Positions 35,090 through 44,584 of a DNA stretch of 63,048 bases are shown here, one piece after another. The stretch's first letter is position 1, and each line of letters opens with the position of its first letter. A model generated the notes under the pieces. The model did not search any database. It was not told where the DNA came from and saw nothing but the letters and a program-made list of their open reading frames with translations. Source of the stretch: Erythrobacter sp. (GTDB taxonomy: Bacteria; Pseudomonadota; Alphaproteobacteria; Sphingomonadales; Sphingomonadaceae); assembly GCA_013822695.1 (NCBI GenBank), contig PNKW01000010.1, positions 1-63,048 on the forward strand, in the 5' to 3' direction. A program made the translations under genes and the position numbers.

Positions 35090-37212
35090 TGTGGGGCTCC
35101 TGCCAGCCGCAGGGAATTGGCGATCACCACCAGCGAGGACACCGACATGGCGATCGCGGCGACCAGCGGCGTCACCTGCCCGGTCAGCGCGAGCGGCACC
35201 GCGAGCGCGTTGTAGGCGATCGAGAAGCCGAAATTCTGGCGCACGATCCGCATGCACGCCTTCGCGACCCGCACCGCGAGCGCAACCGGCATCAGCGGCT
35301 CGCCGATGAACACCGCGTCGGCCGCCTGCTGGCTGGCGTCGGACGCGGTGCCCGGCGCAATCGAGGCGTGGGCGGCGGCGAGCGCGGGGCCATCATTGAG
35401 GCCGTCGCCAACCATCAGCGGGCGGTGTCCCTCGGCTTTCAACGCCTCCAGTGCGGCGAGCTTGGCGCGCGGGTCGGCGCTGGCTTCGGAAGGCAGGCCG
35501 AGCGCATGGGCGATGGCCGCGACGGGCGCGGCGCGGTCGCCCGAGAGGATGCGCGCGGGCAGGCCCTCGGCGGCGAGCGCGGCGATGGCGGCGGCGGCAT
35601 CGGGGCGCAGGGGATCGGAGAAGGGGATGACCTTACGGGTCTCACCGATCCTGAGCGTGGTGGCAAGGGCATCGCTCGCGCCTTCGCTCGCGGGCTTTTC
35701 GAGCGCGACCGTCAGCCCCTGCCAGCGTCCCGCAAGGCCCGTGCCGCCCTCTTCGCGGATGTCCTCGACCGCGGCCGGCGTCACGCCCTCGCGCAGAAGT
35801 GCGGCAGCAAGCCCGCGGCTCAAGGGATGGCGGCTGGTCTGGGCGAGCGCGAGCGCGATGCTGCGCGCCTGCGGGTCAAGGCTGGCAATGTCGGCGCGCG
35901 GGGTGCCGAGCGTAAGGGTGCCGGTCTTGTCGAGCACCGCCAGGTCGCACTCGGCAAGGCGTTCGAGCGCGCTGCCGTCCTTGACCAGCAGGCCGCGCCG
36001 CATGAGCGTGCCGCTCGCCACGACCTGCGCGGAGGGCACCGCGAGGCCCATCGCGCAGGGGCAGGTGATGATCAGCACCGCGATCGCGATGGTGAGCGAG
36101 GCATGCCACCCTGCGCCCGCGATCATCCACCCGGCGAAGGCCAGCAGCGCCAGCGCGTGCACGACGGGCGCGTAGAGCCGCGAGGCGCGGTCGGCGATGC
36201 GGACATAGGTGCTGCGCGATTGCCCCGCCTCGTCCATCGCCCGCGCGATCTCGGCCAGCGCGGTGTCCTCGGCGACATGGGTGAGGCGCACCCTGAGGGG
36301 CGCGCCCATGTTGATCGCGCCCGCGTGCACCACTGATCCAGGGGCGACAGGTTCGGGTGCGCTTTCGCCGGTGAGCATGGAATTATCGAGCGCAGCGCGG
36401 CCCTCGACCACCTCGCCATCCGCTGCCAGCGATTCGCCTGCGGCGATAAGCACCAGCATTCCGGGCAGGAGGTCCTTCGCCGCCATCCGCCGCGTTGAGC
36501 CATCGGGAGCGATGACGCTGGCGCTCTTGCCCATCCGCCCGAGCAGCGCGCCGATCCCGGCCCGCGTCCGGGTGCGCATCTCGGCATCCAATGCGCGCCC
36601 AGCGAGCAGGAAGAACAGCAGCATCACCGCGGAATCGAAGAAGGCATGCGCGCCGCCGGTGATGGTCTCGTAGAGCGACATGCAGGTCGCCAGGATCACG
36701 CCGATGCTGATCGGCACGTCCATGTTTGTGCGCCGGTGCTTCAGTGCCATCCATGCGCTGGCGAAGAACGGGCGGCCCGCATAGGCGACCACGGGCAGGG
36801 CGATGGCGGCGGAGAGCCAGTGGAACAGGTCTCTTGTCGCCCCGTCCGCCCCCGACCACACGCTGACCGAGAGCAGCATGATGTTCATCATCCCGAACCC
36901 CGCGACCCCGAGCGCGCGGGTCAGCCGCTTGCGTTCGGCATCGTCGCTCGCGAGCGGATTGTCCGCCACGGGTTGGGATTCGAACCCGAGCGCGAGCAGC
37001 GCCGCCGTCAGCGCGCCCTCGTCCAGCGCCGGATCATGAGTGATCGCGACGCGTTTCGCCGAAAGGTTCGCGCGCGCCGCAGCGATGCCGGGGGTCTTCA
37101 CCAGCTCGCGCTCGATCTTGCCGATGCACCCGGCGCATTTCATGCCGGGTACGGTCAGCCTTGTAGTGACGAGCGGGGTTTCGGCCGCGAGGTGGAGGAC
37201 GGGCGCGTTCAC
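35086..37212 (-). CDS. ccoI: Copper-translocating P1B-type ATPase CcoI/FixI
   Basis: A 708-residue membrane ATPase. Order: N-terminal heavy-metal domain with PGMKCAGCIGK (CXXC), eight predicted helices, the metal-selective CPC in IITCPCAMGLA, TGES in the actuator (MLTGESAPE), phosphorylation site DKTGTL and the hinge GDGLNDGPAL. CcoI exports copper needed for assembly of the CuB site of the cbb3 oxidase. GTG at 37212 was chosen as start because it overlaps the ccoH stop by 4 bp (GTGA) and the HMA domain begins at once; the longer frame upstream is the shadow of ccoH. Its end overlaps ccoS by 4 bp. Confidence 0.93.
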   Translation of the reverse strand: MNAPVLHLAAETPLVTTRLTVPGMKCAGCIGKIERELVKTPGIAAARANLSAKRVAITHDPALDEGALTAALLALGFESQPVADNPLASDDAERKRLTRALGVAGFGMMNIMLLSVSVWSGADGATRDLFHWLSAAIALPVVAYAGRPFFASAWMALKHRRTNMDVPISIGVILATCMSLYETITGGAHAFFDSAVMLLFFLLAGRALDAEMRTRTRAGIGALLGRMGKSASVIAPDGSTRRMAAKDLLPGMLVLIAAGESLAADGEVVEGRAALDNSMLTGESAPEPVAPGSVVHAGAINMGAPLRVRLTHVAEDTALAEIARAMDEAGQSRSTYVRIADRASRLYAPVVHALALLAFAGWMIAGAGWHASLTIAIAVLIITCPCAMGLAVPSAQVVASGTLMRRGLLVKDGSALERLAECDLAVLDKTGTLTLGTPRADIASLDPQARSIALALAQTSRHPLSRGLAAALLREGVTPAAVEDIREEGGTGLAGRWQGLTVALEKPASEGASDALATTLRIGETRKVIPFSDPLRPDAAAAIAALAAEGLPARILSGDRAAPVAAIAHALGLPSEASADPRAKLAALEALKAEGHRPLMVGDGLNDGPALAAAHASIAPGTASDASQQAADAVFIGEPLMPVALAVRVAKACMRIVRQNFGFSIAYNALAVPLALTGQVTPLVAAIAMSVSSLVVIANSLRLAGAPQ

Positions 37213-37667
37213 CTGAGGTCGGCCTCCCCAGCCCATGCCTCGTCGCCTGCGCGGATCGCGAGACGCACCTGCCAGCGGCCAGCTTGGACGGTCTCGTTCG
37301 ACACCCAGCTGCCTTTGCCGAGCGGCGCGAAAGTCAGCGGCGTATCGGCGCGCAGGCCGAGTGGGTGCGCGGCAGTCCCGGTGATGCGAGCACCTCCGGG
37401 AACGGCGAGGGTCTCGACCACCACCCGTCCATCCGCGCGGCGATGCGGCACCGCCTGCCAGCCCAGCGCCTTGGAGGCGGCCGCCTGGCGGAGCCAGCCG
37501 TTGTAATTCTGGCTGGCGACATAGGAATTGTCGACCACCGTGCCATGGAAGCTCCCCACCGCCTGCGATGCCATGAACAGGTTGACCGCGATCACCACCG
37601 CGAACCCGCCGACGAAGATCGCGGCCATGTGCTTGCCGGTGAAGGTACTGGATTTGCTCGCCATCAT
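37209..37667 (-). CDS. ccoH: CcoH/FixH family protein
   Basis: A 152-residue inner-membrane protein with one helix (AAIFVGGFAVVIAVNLFMAS) and a periplasmic beta-rich domain, as in FixH. YVASQNYNGWLRQA matches the family pattern around residues 48-62. FixH helps assemble the oxidase subunits. Two adjacent ATG codons exist; the first (37667) overlaps the ccoG stop by 4 bp and was chosen. Confidence 0.9.
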   Translation of the reverse strand: MMASKSSTFTGKHMAAIFVGGFAVVIAVNLFMASQAVGSFHGTVVDNSYVASQNYNGWLRQAAASKALGWQAVPHRRADGRVVVETLAVPGGARITGTAAHPLGLRADTPLTFAPLGKGSWVSNETVQAGRWQVRLAIRAGDEAWAGEADLR

Positions 37668-39217
37668 TCGGCTCCGGGCATGGCAAAGGTGGTTTCTGCG
37701 GTGTCGCTCTCGCGCTGTTCGTCCTGCGCGGTGAGGCGGAAGGCGAAGGCGCTGGCGGTGGCGCCGCTGGGCAGCAGCACATAGGCGCGCAGCACCCGCG
37801 TCTCGTTGGCGCGCACGGTGACGGTCTGCGTTGGCGCGGCGTTCTCGAGACCGATGCTGTCGGTCCACATCACCGCGCCTGCGGGCAGGCCTTGCAGCGC
37901 CACCTCCATTGCGCGTGGGCGGGCCTCCATGTTGCGCAGGCGCAGCGTGTAGGCGTTTCTGACCGAGCCGTCCTTCAGCAGCATGAAGGGCGGATTGCGG
38001 TCGGGCGCGACGGTAAGGTCGGTGTGGGTGCGGGTGCCCAGTGCGAACAGCAGGCCTGCGCCGATCCCCGCCCAGACGCCGAAATAGATTAAGGTGCGCG
38101 GCCGCAGCAGCGCCTTCCATGCGGGGCGGGCGGGGGCGCCTGCGCGCTCCGCGTCGCATTGGTCGAGCGTGGCGTAATCGATCAACCCGCGCGGGCGCCC
38201 GGTCTCCTTCATCACCCGGTCGCAGGCGTCGATGCACAGCCCGCAGGTGATGCAGCCGATCTGCTGGCCCTCGCGGATGTCGATGCCGGTCGGGCACACC
38301 GCCACACACAGCTGGCAATCGATGCAGTCGCCATACTTGTCCGGGTTCTTCGCCGCCTTCTTGAGGCTGCCGCGCTGTTCGCCGCGCCAGTCCTTGTAGG
38401 TGACGATCAGGCTCTTCTCGTCGAGCATCGCGGTCTGGATGCGCGGCCAGGGGCACATGTAGATGCACACCTGTTCGCGCATGAAGCCGCCGAGCCAGAA
38501 GGTCGTGCCGGTCAGCACCGCGACCGTGGCATAGGCGATGGGGTCGGCGGTGCCGCTCCAGAATTCGCGGGTGAGGGTCGGCGCGTCGGCGAAATACATG
38601 ATCCACGCGCCGCCGGTCCAGAAGGCGATGGCGAGGTAGACGGCCCACTTGGCCAAGCGCCGCGCGGTCTTGCCCGCAGTCCACGGTGCCTTGTCGAGCC
38701 GCGCGCGGGCGTTGCGGTCGCCGTCGAAGAAGCGGTCGACATGCTGGAACAGGTCGGTCCACACCGTCTGCGGGCAGGCATAGCCGCACCAGGCGCGGCC
38801 CACGGCGCTGGTCACGAGAAACAGCCCGATGCCCGCCATGATGAGGAGGCCCGCCACGAAATAGAATTCGTGCGGCCAGATCTCGATGTCGAACATGTAG
38901 AAGCGGCGGTTGGCGAGATCGACCAGCACCGCCTGATCCGGGGCATAGGGCCCGCGATCCCACCTGATCCACGGCGTGGCATAGTAAATCGTGAGGGTGA
39001 TCACCATGATCGCCCACTTGAAGCGCCGGAAGGGCCCGTCGATCCGCTTGTTGTGGACGGTGCGCCCTGCCTCGTAGAGCGCCGAGCCCATGAAGCCGTC
39101 GCCCTGAGCGGTGGCGGCGGGCTTGCCTGCCCCCTCGGTCTCGAGTGCCGCCGCCCAGTCGCGCGGAGGCCTCTGCGCTTGCGGAGCGGGGCGCTCGAGT
39201 TCGTCTGCATCGGCCAT
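37664..39217 (-). CDS. ccoG: Cytochrome oxidase accessory protein CcoG/FixG (ferredoxin-like)
   Basis: A 517-residue membrane protein with about five helices and two [4Fe-4S] ferredoxin motifs, CIDCQLCVAVCP and CITCGLCIDAC, then a C-terminal Ig-like domain. CcoG is thought to act as a cupric reductase or electron donor during copper insertion into the cbb3 oxidase. Conserved WCGYACPQTVWTD and CIYMCPWPRIQ segments are present, and these carry further conserved cysteines. The start at 39217 leaves a 9-bp gap to ccoP, and the end overlaps ccoH by 4 bp. Confidence 0.94.
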   Translation of the reverse strand: MADADELERPAPQAQRPPRDWAAALETEGAGKPAATAQGDGFMGSALYEAGRTVHNKRIDGPFRRFKWAIMVITLTIYYATPWIRWDRGPYAPDQAVLVDLANRRFYMFDIEIWPHEFYFVAGLLIMAGIGLFLVTSAVGRAWCGYACPQTVWTDLFQHVDRFFDGDRNARARLDKAPWTAGKTARRLAKWAVYLAIAFWTGGAWIMYFADAPTLTREFWSGTADPIAYATVAVLTGTTFWLGGFMREQVCIYMCPWPRIQTAMLDEKSLIVTYKDWRGEQRGSLKKAAKNPDKYGDCIDCQLCVAVCPTGIDIREGQQIGCITCGLCIDACDRVMKETGRPRGLIDYATLDQCDAERAGAPARPAWKALLRPRTLIYFGVWAGIGAGLLFALGTRTHTDLTVAPDRNPPFMLLKDGSVRNAYTLRLRNMEARPRAMEVALQGLPAGAVMWTDSIGLENAAPTQTVTVRANETRVLRAYVLLPSGATASAFAFRLTAQDEQRESDTAETTFAMPGAE

Positions 39218-39226
39218 GGCGGCCTC

Positions 39227-40129
39227 CTACTTGGCGGCGACTTTCGCCGCCTCGGGTTGGGGTGCGGCGGGCGCGGGGGCCTGACCGCCGCCGCGCGAGT
39301 GGACATAGGCGGCGAGCATCTTGATCGTCACCGGATCGAGCCGCCCCTGCCATGCCGGCATCACGCCGTGACGGGGGGCAAGGATCTGCTTGCCGATCTC
39401 GGCCGCGCTGCCGCCATAGAGCCAGATCGCGTCATTGAGCGCCGGGCCGCCGACTGCGGGCAGCCCCTCGCCGCCCGCGCCGTGGCAGGCCGCGCAATTG
39501 TCCGCGAACATCTGCGCGCCGGTGGCGTTGGGCTTGGCCTTGCCGGAGAGCGAGAGCACATGGCCCGCCAGAGCGTTCACTTGGGCCCTGTCGAAGCTGC
39601 CCTCGAACGCGGGCATGAAGTTGCTGCGCGTCTCGGCCGCGCCGTCCCAGCGGATGCCGTGGTTGAGGGTGTACTCGATCTCGGTCAGCGTCCCGCCCCA
39701 GATCCAGTCGTCGTCATTGAGGTTGGGGTAACCCGGCGATCCCGCCGCGCCCGCGCCGTGGCACTGGACGCAGTTGACCTTGAATGCCGCGGCTCCGCCT
39801 GCGACCGCCGCCTGCATGAGTTGCGGGTCGGAAGGCAACGCCTCTATCGGGGTGGCGGCGATCTTCGCTACCACGTCGGCGCGCGCGGCATCGGCGGCGC
39901 GCATCTCGGCGGCCAGATCGCCCCGGCTCGACCAGCCGAGCGTGCCTGCCGTGGCCCGGTCGATCAGCGGCCAGGCGGGGTAGAGCACCACATAGACGAT
40001 GGCGAAGAGGATCGTCGCGTAGAAGGTGTAGAGCCACCAGCGCGGCAGCGGCGTGTTGAGCTCCTCGATCCCGTCCCATTCGTGGCCGACGAATTCGGTG
40101 CCGGTGGGCTCGTCGATGCGCTTAGTCAT
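39227..40129 (-). CDS. ccoP: cbb3-type cytochrome c oxidase subunit III (di-heme CcoP)
   Basis: A 300-residue subunit with one N-terminal membrane helix (WWLYTFYATILFAIVYVVLYP) and two c-type heme domains, CVQCH and CAACH, each followed by its methionine-ligand segment (FMPAFEG and VMPAWQG). It accepts electrons from soluble c-type carriers and passes them to CcoO. The start at 40129 follows the known N-terminus pattern (EWDGIEELNTPLPRWW). It overlaps the end of ccoQ by 8 bp. The C-terminal tail is Ala/Pro-rich, as is common in this family. Confidence 0.95.
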   Translation of the reverse strand: MTKRIDEPTGTEFVGHEWDGIEELNTPLPRWWLYTFYATILFAIVYVVLYPAWPLIDRATAGTLGWSSRGDLAAEMRAADAARADVVAKIAATPIEALPSDPQLMQAAVAGGAAAFKVNCVQCHGAGAAGSPGYPNLNDDDWIWGGTLTEIEYTLNHGIRWDGAAETRSNFMPAFEGSFDRAQVNALAGHVLSLSGKAKPNATGAQMFADNCAACHGAGGEGLPAVGGPALNDAIWLYGGSAAEIGKQILAPRHGVMPAWQGRLDPVTIKMLAAYVHSRGGGQAPAPAAPQPEAAKVAAK

Positions 40130-40283
40130 TGTCGTCGTCCTTGAAGATCGAATGCTTGGCGTCGGCCACATGGGCCTTGGCGCCCGGGCGGAAGTGCCAC
40201 AGGCACAGGGTCAGATAGAGCGCGCAGATCGCAGCGAGGCCGTAGCTGTCGGCGAAGTGGCGCAGGGCGGTGTAGAAGGTCAT
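40122..40283 (-). CDS. ccoQ: cbb3-type cytochrome c oxidase subunit CcoQ
   Basis: A 53-residue peptide read directly from the sequence between ccoP and ccoO. It begins [16 protein letters not shown], has one helix ([15 protein letters not shown]) and ends DDDND. CcoQ/FixQ stabilises the oxidase complex. The start overlaps the ccoO stop (ATGA) and the stop overlaps the ccoP start, so all are translated together. Confidence 0.88.
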   Translation of the reverse strand: MTFYTALRHFADSYGLAAICALYLTLCLWHFRPGAKAHVADAKHSIFKDDDND

Positions 40284-41047
40284 CGGCCCTGATCCCCCTT
40301 GCTGAGCTGCTCCTGCGCGGCGGCGCTGTTCACGTCGACCAGCGTGCCGAGCATCTGGAGATAGGCGACCAGCGCATCCATCTCTGTGACGCGGCCGGGA
40401 TCGCCGTCGAAGTCGCGGATCTGCGCCTTGGGGTAGCGCGTCGCGAGATCGCCCGCGTCCGCCTCGGGGTTGGCCTGCGCTTCCAGATCATTGGCGGCGG
40501 CCGCGATGTCCTTGTCCGAATAGGGCACGCCCACATGCCGCAAGGCAGTGAGGTTCGCTGCCACGTCGGGCACCTTCAGCGGTGTTTCGGCAAGGAAGGC
40601 GTAGCTTGGCATGATGCTCTCGGGCACCACCTCGCGCGGTGCCTTGAGGTGCTGGACGTGCCAGGCATCCGAATAGCGCCCGCCGACCCGCGCCAGATCA
40701 GGCCCTGTGCGCTTGCTGCCCCACTGGAAGGGGTGATCGTACATCGATTCCGCCGCAAGGCTGTAATGGCCGTAACGCTCGACCTCGTCCCGGAAAGGGC
40801 GGATCATCTGGCTGTGGCAGACGTAGCAGCCCTCGCGGATATAGATGTCGCGCCCGGCCTGTTCGAGCGGGGTGTAGGGGCGCATGCCCTCGACCTTCTC
40901 GATCGTGTTGTCGATCCAGAACAGCGGCGCGATCTCGACGATCCCGCCGATCGCCACCACGCCCAGCGTGAGCGCGGCGAGCAAGGTGACGTTGCGTTCG
41001 AGCTTCTTGTGGCCCTCGAAGGCTCCGGTTTTTGCGGGTGTGCTCAT
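40280..41047 (-). CDS. ccoO: cbb3-type cytochrome c oxidase subunit II (mono-heme CcoO)
   Basis: A 255-residue subunit anchored by one N-terminal helix ([20 protein letters not shown]), with the single heme site CYVCH in [14 protein letters not shown], the signature of CcoO. The axial methionine lies in SIMPSYAFL. It relays electrons from CcoP to the catalytic CcoN. The start is 25 bp after the ccoN stop. The length is close to the family norm of about 240. Confidence 0.95.
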   Translation of the reverse strand: MSTPAKTGAFEGHKKLERNVTLLAALTLGVVAIGGIVEIAPLFWIDNTIEKVEGMRPYTPLEQAGRDIYIREGCYVCHSQMIRPFRDEVERYGHYSLAAESMYDHPFQWGSKRTGPDLARVGGRYSDAWHVQHLKAPREVVPESIMPSYAFLAETPLKVPDVAANLTALRHVGVPYSDKDIAAAANDLEAQANPEADAGDLATRYPKAQIRDFDGDPGRVTEMDALVAYLQMLGTLVDVNSAAAQEQLSKGDQGR

Positions 41048-41072
41048 GGTGTCAGGTTCCCTGTCTGAGCGG

Positions 41073-42737
41073 TCATTCGGCCGGTTGGGCGGTGAGGGGC
41101 GGAAGCGGCCGGTCGGCGGTTTCGTCGTGCGCGGTCTCGCCCATGGCGGCCTCCTCGCGCAGCTTGCCGGCGATGGTCATGGCGATGTTGAAGGCCATGA
41201 TGATGGCGCCGGAGAGGTACATCAGGCCGCCGACAGCGCGCAGGATGTACATCGGGTGGAGCGCCTCGACCGTGTCGACGAAGCTGTTCACGAGGTAGCC
41301 GTCCGCGCCATATTCGCGCCACATCAGCCCCTGGGTGATCCCGGCCACCCACATCGAGGAGGCGTAGAAAACGATCCCCAGCGTCGCGAGCCAGAAGTGC
41401 CAGTTGATCATCCGCAGCGAGTAGAGCCGCTCGCGGTTCCACAGGCGCGGCACGAGGTAATAGACGCAGGCGAAGGTGATCATCCCGTTCCACCCCAGCG
41501 CGCCGGAGTGGACGTGGCCGATCGTCCAGTCCGTGTAGTGCGACAGCGAGTTCACCGCCTTGATGCTCATCAGCGGGCCCTCGAAAGTGCTCATCCCGTA
41601 GAAGGCGAGCGCGAGCACCATCATGCGGATGATCGGATCGGTGCGCACCTTGTCCCACGCGCCGTTCAAGGTCATAAGACCGTTGATCATCCCGCCCCAG
41701 CTGGGCATCCACAGCATCACCGAGAACACCATGCCCAGCGTCTGCGCCCAGTCGGGCAGCGCGGTGTAGTGCAGGTGGTGCGGGCCGGCCCAGATGTAGA
41801 GGAAGATCAGCGACCAGAAGTGGATGATCGACAGGCGATAGGAATAGACCGGGCGGTTCGCCTGCTTCGGCACGAAGTAGTACATCATCGCGAGGAAGCC
41901 CGCGGTGAGGAAGAAGCCCACCGCATTGTGACCATACCACCACTGGGTCAGCGCATCCTGCACGCCCGAGAAGGCGGAATAGCTCTTGGCGCCGAGCGGG
42001 CTCACCGGCAGCGCGAGGTTGTTGACCACGTGCAGCATGGCGATGGTGATGATGAAGGCGAGGTAGAACCAGTTGGCCACATAGATGTGCGGCTCGCGCC
42101 GGTTCAGGATCGTGCCGACGAACACGGCAAGATAGGCGAGCCACACCACCGTCAGCCACAGATCGACATACCATTCGGGCTCGGCATATTCCTTCGACTG
42201 GGTGATGCCGAGCAGGTAGCCGGTCGCGGCGAGCACGATGAACAGCTGGTATCCCCAGAACACGAAGCGCGCCGTGCCCGGCAGCGCCAGCGTGGTGCGG
42301 CAGGTGCGCTGGACGACATAAAAGCTGGTGGCGAGCAGCGCATTGCCGCCGAAGGCGAAGATCACCGCGCTGGTGTGCAACGGGCGCAGCCGTCCGAAAT
42401 TGAGGTAGGGCTCCAGATTGAGCTGCGGGAAGGCCAGCTGCGCGGCAATGACCACGCCCACCAACAGCCCCGCGATGCCCCAGAACATCGTCGCGATCAC
42501 GCCCCAGCGGACCGGGTCGTCATCATAGCGGCCCGGGCCCGGCGGCATCCGGAAAATGCTCTGGGCCTTTGCCAGCGGGTCGTAGCTGGTGGCCGTGGCG
42601 ACAATCAGGATTACCGCCACAAGGCCGACGATCCCCATGTGGATCGCAAACCCGCTATCGGGGGTGAGCGCAATGGCGGCGATACTGGCCATGAGGACAA
42701 GCGCCCACATGCCCAGCCGCTTAACGACTGTTTCCAT
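41073..42737 (-). CDS. ccoN: cbb3-type cytochrome c oxidase catalytic subunit CcoN
   Basis: A 554-residue membrane protein with at least 12 helices, the heme-copper catalytic subunit that reduces oxygen to water and pumps protons. Conserved segments include [12 protein letters not shown] (low-spin heme His), [23 protein letters not shown] (CuB histidine and the cross-linked tyrosine region), [14 protein letters not shown] (two CuB histidines) and [19 protein letters not shown] (heme ligands). It begins the operon; an FNR-type box lies 57 bp upstream of the start. The cbb3 type has high oxygen affinity, so it is expected to act under low oxygen. Confidence 0.96.
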   Translation of the reverse strand: METVVKRLGMWALVLMASIAAIALTPDSGFAIHMGIVGLVAVILIVATATSYDPLAKAQSIFRMPPGPGRYDDDPVRWGVIATMFWGIAGLLVGVVIAAQLAFPQLNLEPYLNFGRLRPLHTSAVIFAFGGNALLATSFYVVQRTCRTTLALPGTARFVFWGYQLFIVLAATGYLLGITQSKEYAEPEWYVDLWLTVVWLAYLAVFVGTILNRREPHIYVANWFYLAFIITIAMLHVVNNLALPVSPLGAKSYSAFSGVQDALTQWWYGHNAVGFFLTAGFLAMMYYFVPKQANRPVYSYRLSIIHFWSLIFLYIWAGPHHLHYTALPDWAQTLGMVFSVMLWMPSWGGMINGLMTLNGAWDKVRTDPIIRMMVLALAFYGMSTFEGPLMSIKAVNSLSHYTDWTIGHVHSGALGWNGMITFACVYYLVPRLWNRERLYSLRMINWHFWLATLGIVFYASSMWVAGITQGLMWREYGADGYLVNSFVDTVEALHPMYILRAVGGLMYLSGAIIMAFNIAMTIAGKLREEAAMGETAHDETADRPLPPLTAQPAE

Positions 42738-42793
42738 TTTGAATTATCCCTTCCGTCGGCAGGATGTCTAACCCGCCCCCGTCCTTCTTGTGT

Positions 42794-42807
42794 TTGACCG
42801 AAATCAA
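42794..42807. promoter_or_regulatory. FNR/FixK box upstream of ccoN
   Basis: TTGACCGAAATCAA matches TTGATNNNNATCAA at nine of ten defined positions. The centre is about 63 bp from the ccoN start, which fits an activator site near -41.5 with a leader of about 22 bases. It lies between the FixK-like regulator gene and the oxidase operon. Confidence 0.85.
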
Positions 42808-42826
42808 AATTGGTTCAGTTTTTCGG

Positions 42827-43576
42827 CTACCCTGCCTTGGACCCTCCGCGCCCGGCGATCCGGGCGAGCGCACCGACATCGGTGATCGCGACCTTGGATC
42901 GGCCCTCGGTGGCGACTAGCCCCGCTTCGCGCAGCTCGGTGAGCTGGCGGCTGACGGTCTCGATCGTGAGGCCAAGCGAATCCCCGATGTCGCGGCGGCT
43001 CATCGGCAGCGCGAAGGCGCAGGGCCCCCGCGTTGCGCCGGTCAGCCGCTCGGCCATCGAGACGAGGAAATCGGCAATCCGCGCCGCGGCCGACTTGTGC
43101 CCCATCTGCATCATCCGCGTGCGCGAACGGTGGAGCGCCTGGAGCGAGCGCGTCAGCACCGATCGCAGCACCGCCGGATCACCCTGAGCATGGTCGAGAA
43201 ATCGGTCCGAGGGGAAGATCACCAGATCGCACGGCGTGAGCGCGACGAGGCGGAAATCGCCGTCCTTCTGGCGCAGCACCGAAACCAGATCGCCGGCAAA
43301 GTGGAAAGCGAGCACCTGCCCGCCGGGAGGCCCCGCCGGTGTCCCGGCACCCGGGGGCGCGGCCCCGCGCGCGACCAGCTTGGCCGCGCCGCTCGCCAGC
43401 CACACCAGCCGATCGGTCTCGGGATCGGGGGCAAGCTCCTCGCCCCGCGCCAGCTGCGCCGCCTCGCCGAGCGCGCAGAGCCCGTCGGCCACGCGCCCCT
43501 CGCCCGTTCCGGCCGGCAGCGCGGCGCGGAATTGCTCGAGCCCGAAGGCGGGCGGCGGGGGGCTGAGTGTCGCCAT
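42827..43576 (-). CDS. Crp/Fnr-family regulator, FixK-like
   Basis: A 249-residue transcription factor with an N-terminal effector-type beta-roll and a C-terminal winged helix (MSRRDIGDSLGLTIETVSRQL). The recognition helix has the E-TV-SR pattern that reads TTGAT half-sites in FNR and FixK. It has only about three cysteines (in GLCALG, TPCDL and GPCAF), not the four-cysteine set of oxygen-sensing FNR, so it is more likely a FixK-type activator without an Fe-S cluster. A perfect FNR box lies 39 bp upstream of its start, suggesting autoregulation. Expected targets are ccoN, hemN and possibly ompW. What controls its activity is not visible. Confidence 0.85.
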   Translation of the reverse strand: MATLSPPPPAFGLEQFRAALPAGTGEGRVADGLCALGEAAQLARGEELAPDPETDRLVWLASGAAKLVARGAAPPGAGTPAGPPGGQVLAFHFAGDLVSVLRQKDGDFRLVALTPCDLVIFPSDRFLDHAQGDPAVLRSVLTRSLQALHRSRTRMMQMGHKSAAARIADFLVSMAERLTGATRGPCAFALPMSRRDIGDSLGLTIETVSRQLTELREAGLVATEGRSKVAITDVGALARIAGRGGSKAG

Positions 43577-43614
43577 GATGGATGCCGCAATGGGGCCTCA
43601 AAGCGCAATGGTCT

Positions 43615-43628
43615 TTGATTCCGATCAA
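43615..43628. promoter_or_regulatory. Perfect FNR/FixK box between fixK-like gene and ompW
   Basis: TTGATTCCGATCAA matches the consensus at all ten defined positions. It sits between the divergent regulator gene (centre about 45 bp from its start) and ompW (centre about 102 bp upstream of its start). It may control either or both. Confidence 0.85.
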
Positions 43629-43723
43629 TGAGGCGCGCGCAATCCTCGGGCTATCCGGCCCTCACAGGCAGCAACCATCCTGGGCCGCGGAGGGCGGCCG
43701 CTGCTGCCGGTGAGGACAGAAAA

Positions 43724-44407
43724 ATGAAGCTGATTCCGATGCTTGGCGTCGCCGTGCTGGCGCTCGCCGCGACGCCTGCCGTGGCACAGGGTGACGAAAC
43801 CGACCGTGCGGGCGACATCCAGTTCAAGGTGCTCGGCACCTATGTCGCGCCCGACGGGGCGATCACCGACATCAGCGTCAACCTGCCGGGCCTGCCCGCG
43901 ACGCTGAACACCGAGGCCAACGACAATGTCACGCCGACCGTGGCAATCGAATGGTTCGTGACCGACAATATCTCGATCGAGACCATCGCCGGGATCACCC
44001 AGCACGATGTCGACACGGTCGCGGGGTTGCCTGCGGGGGCCGAGCTGGTCTCCGACGCCAAGCTGATCCCGGCGACGCTGACCGCGAAGTATCACTTCGA
44101 CCTCGGGGGCGTGAAACCCTACGTGGGGGCAGGGCCGGCGCTGTTCCTGTGGGTCGCCGATGATCCGGGCGCGGCGACGCTGCCGCTGGGCGTGACCGAG
44201 ACCAACCTCTCGAACGAGCTCGGCCTCGCGCTGCAAGCCGGGATCGACGTGCCCATCGGTGGCAAAGGCTTCGGCCTCAGCCTCGATGTGAAGCGCTACT
44301 TCATCGACACCACCGCGCGCTGGTTCGTCGGCAACACGCTGGCGATCGAGACCGAGCACAGGCTCGATCCGTGGCTGATCAGCGCGGGCGTTGCCTACCG
44401 CTTCTGA
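43724..44407 (+). CDS. ompW: OmpW family outer-membrane protein
   Basis: A 227-residue outer-membrane eight-stranded barrel with signal peptide (MKLIPMLGVAVLALAATPAVAQ). Family signs are the domain with VTPTVAIEWFVTDNISIET near the middle and the terminal strand ISAGVAYRF ending in Phe. OmpW proteins form narrow hydrophobic channels; in several proteobacteria ompW is oxygen- or FNR-regulated, which fits the perfect FNR box upstream. The start at 43724 was chosen because it opens the signal peptide after GAGGACAG; the longer frame upstream is non-coding in character. An intrinsic terminator follows. Confidence 0.9.
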   Translation: MKLIPMLGVAVLALAATPAVAQGDETDRAGDIQFKVLGTYVAPDGAITDISVNLPGLPATLNTEANDNVTPTVAIEWFVTDNISIETIAGITQHDVDTVAGLPAGAELVSDAKLIPATLTAKYHFDLGGVKPYVGAGPALFLWVADDPGAATLPLGVTETNLSNELGLALQAGIDVPIGGKGFGLSLDVKRYFIDTTARWFVGNTLAIETEHRLDPWLISAGVAYRF

Positions 44408-44430
44408 GCCCTGCCGGGTCGCAGCAAGCG

Positions 44431-44463
44431 CCCCGCCCGCCGGAATGCGGCTGGCGGGGTTTT
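44431..44463 (+). terminator. Intrinsic terminator of ompW
   Basis: Outer stem CCCCGCC/GGCGGGG (44431-44437 with 44453-44459), inner stem GCCG/CGGC and a GAAT-type loop, followed at once by TTTT at 44460-44463. This is 24 bp after the ompW stop and is a textbook Rho-independent terminator. Confidence 0.8.
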
Positions 44464-44544
44464 GCTGTATGGCGTTGCTGGGCGATGCACGGTCGTAGCC
44501 CGGTTATGTGCATGTCATGCGCGGGTGGTCGGGGCGCGGCAAGG

Positions 44545-44584
44545 CCGGATTGGCAATGTTTCACGTGAAACATTGCCAATCCGG
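44545..44584. promoter_or_regulatory. parS centromere site inside a perfect 40-bp palindrome
   Basis: The 16-bp core TGTTTCACGTGAAACA (44557-44572) is identical to the canonical ParB-binding parS sequence. It is embedded in a perfect palindrome with 20-bp arms; a second small palindrome CCGGTTAACCGG overlaps its right end (44581-44592). It lies between the convergent ompW and porin genes, after the ompW terminator. parS sites bind ParB and start chromosome segregation; in alphaproteobacteria they normally lie near the replication origin, so this window may be origin-proximal. No T-run follows either arm, so a terminator role is unlikely. Confidence 0.85.

Noticed and set aside
43667..43722. 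Possible riboswitch upstream of ompW
   Set aside because: I compared it by eye with cobalamin, SAH, glycine and SAM-II consensus boxes and found no full match, so it is listed only as a repeat.
44545..44584. The 40-bp palindrome as a bidirectional terminator
   Set aside because: ompW already has a good terminator with TTTT at 44431-44463, and no T-run follows the palindrome on either strand; the exact parS core explains it better.
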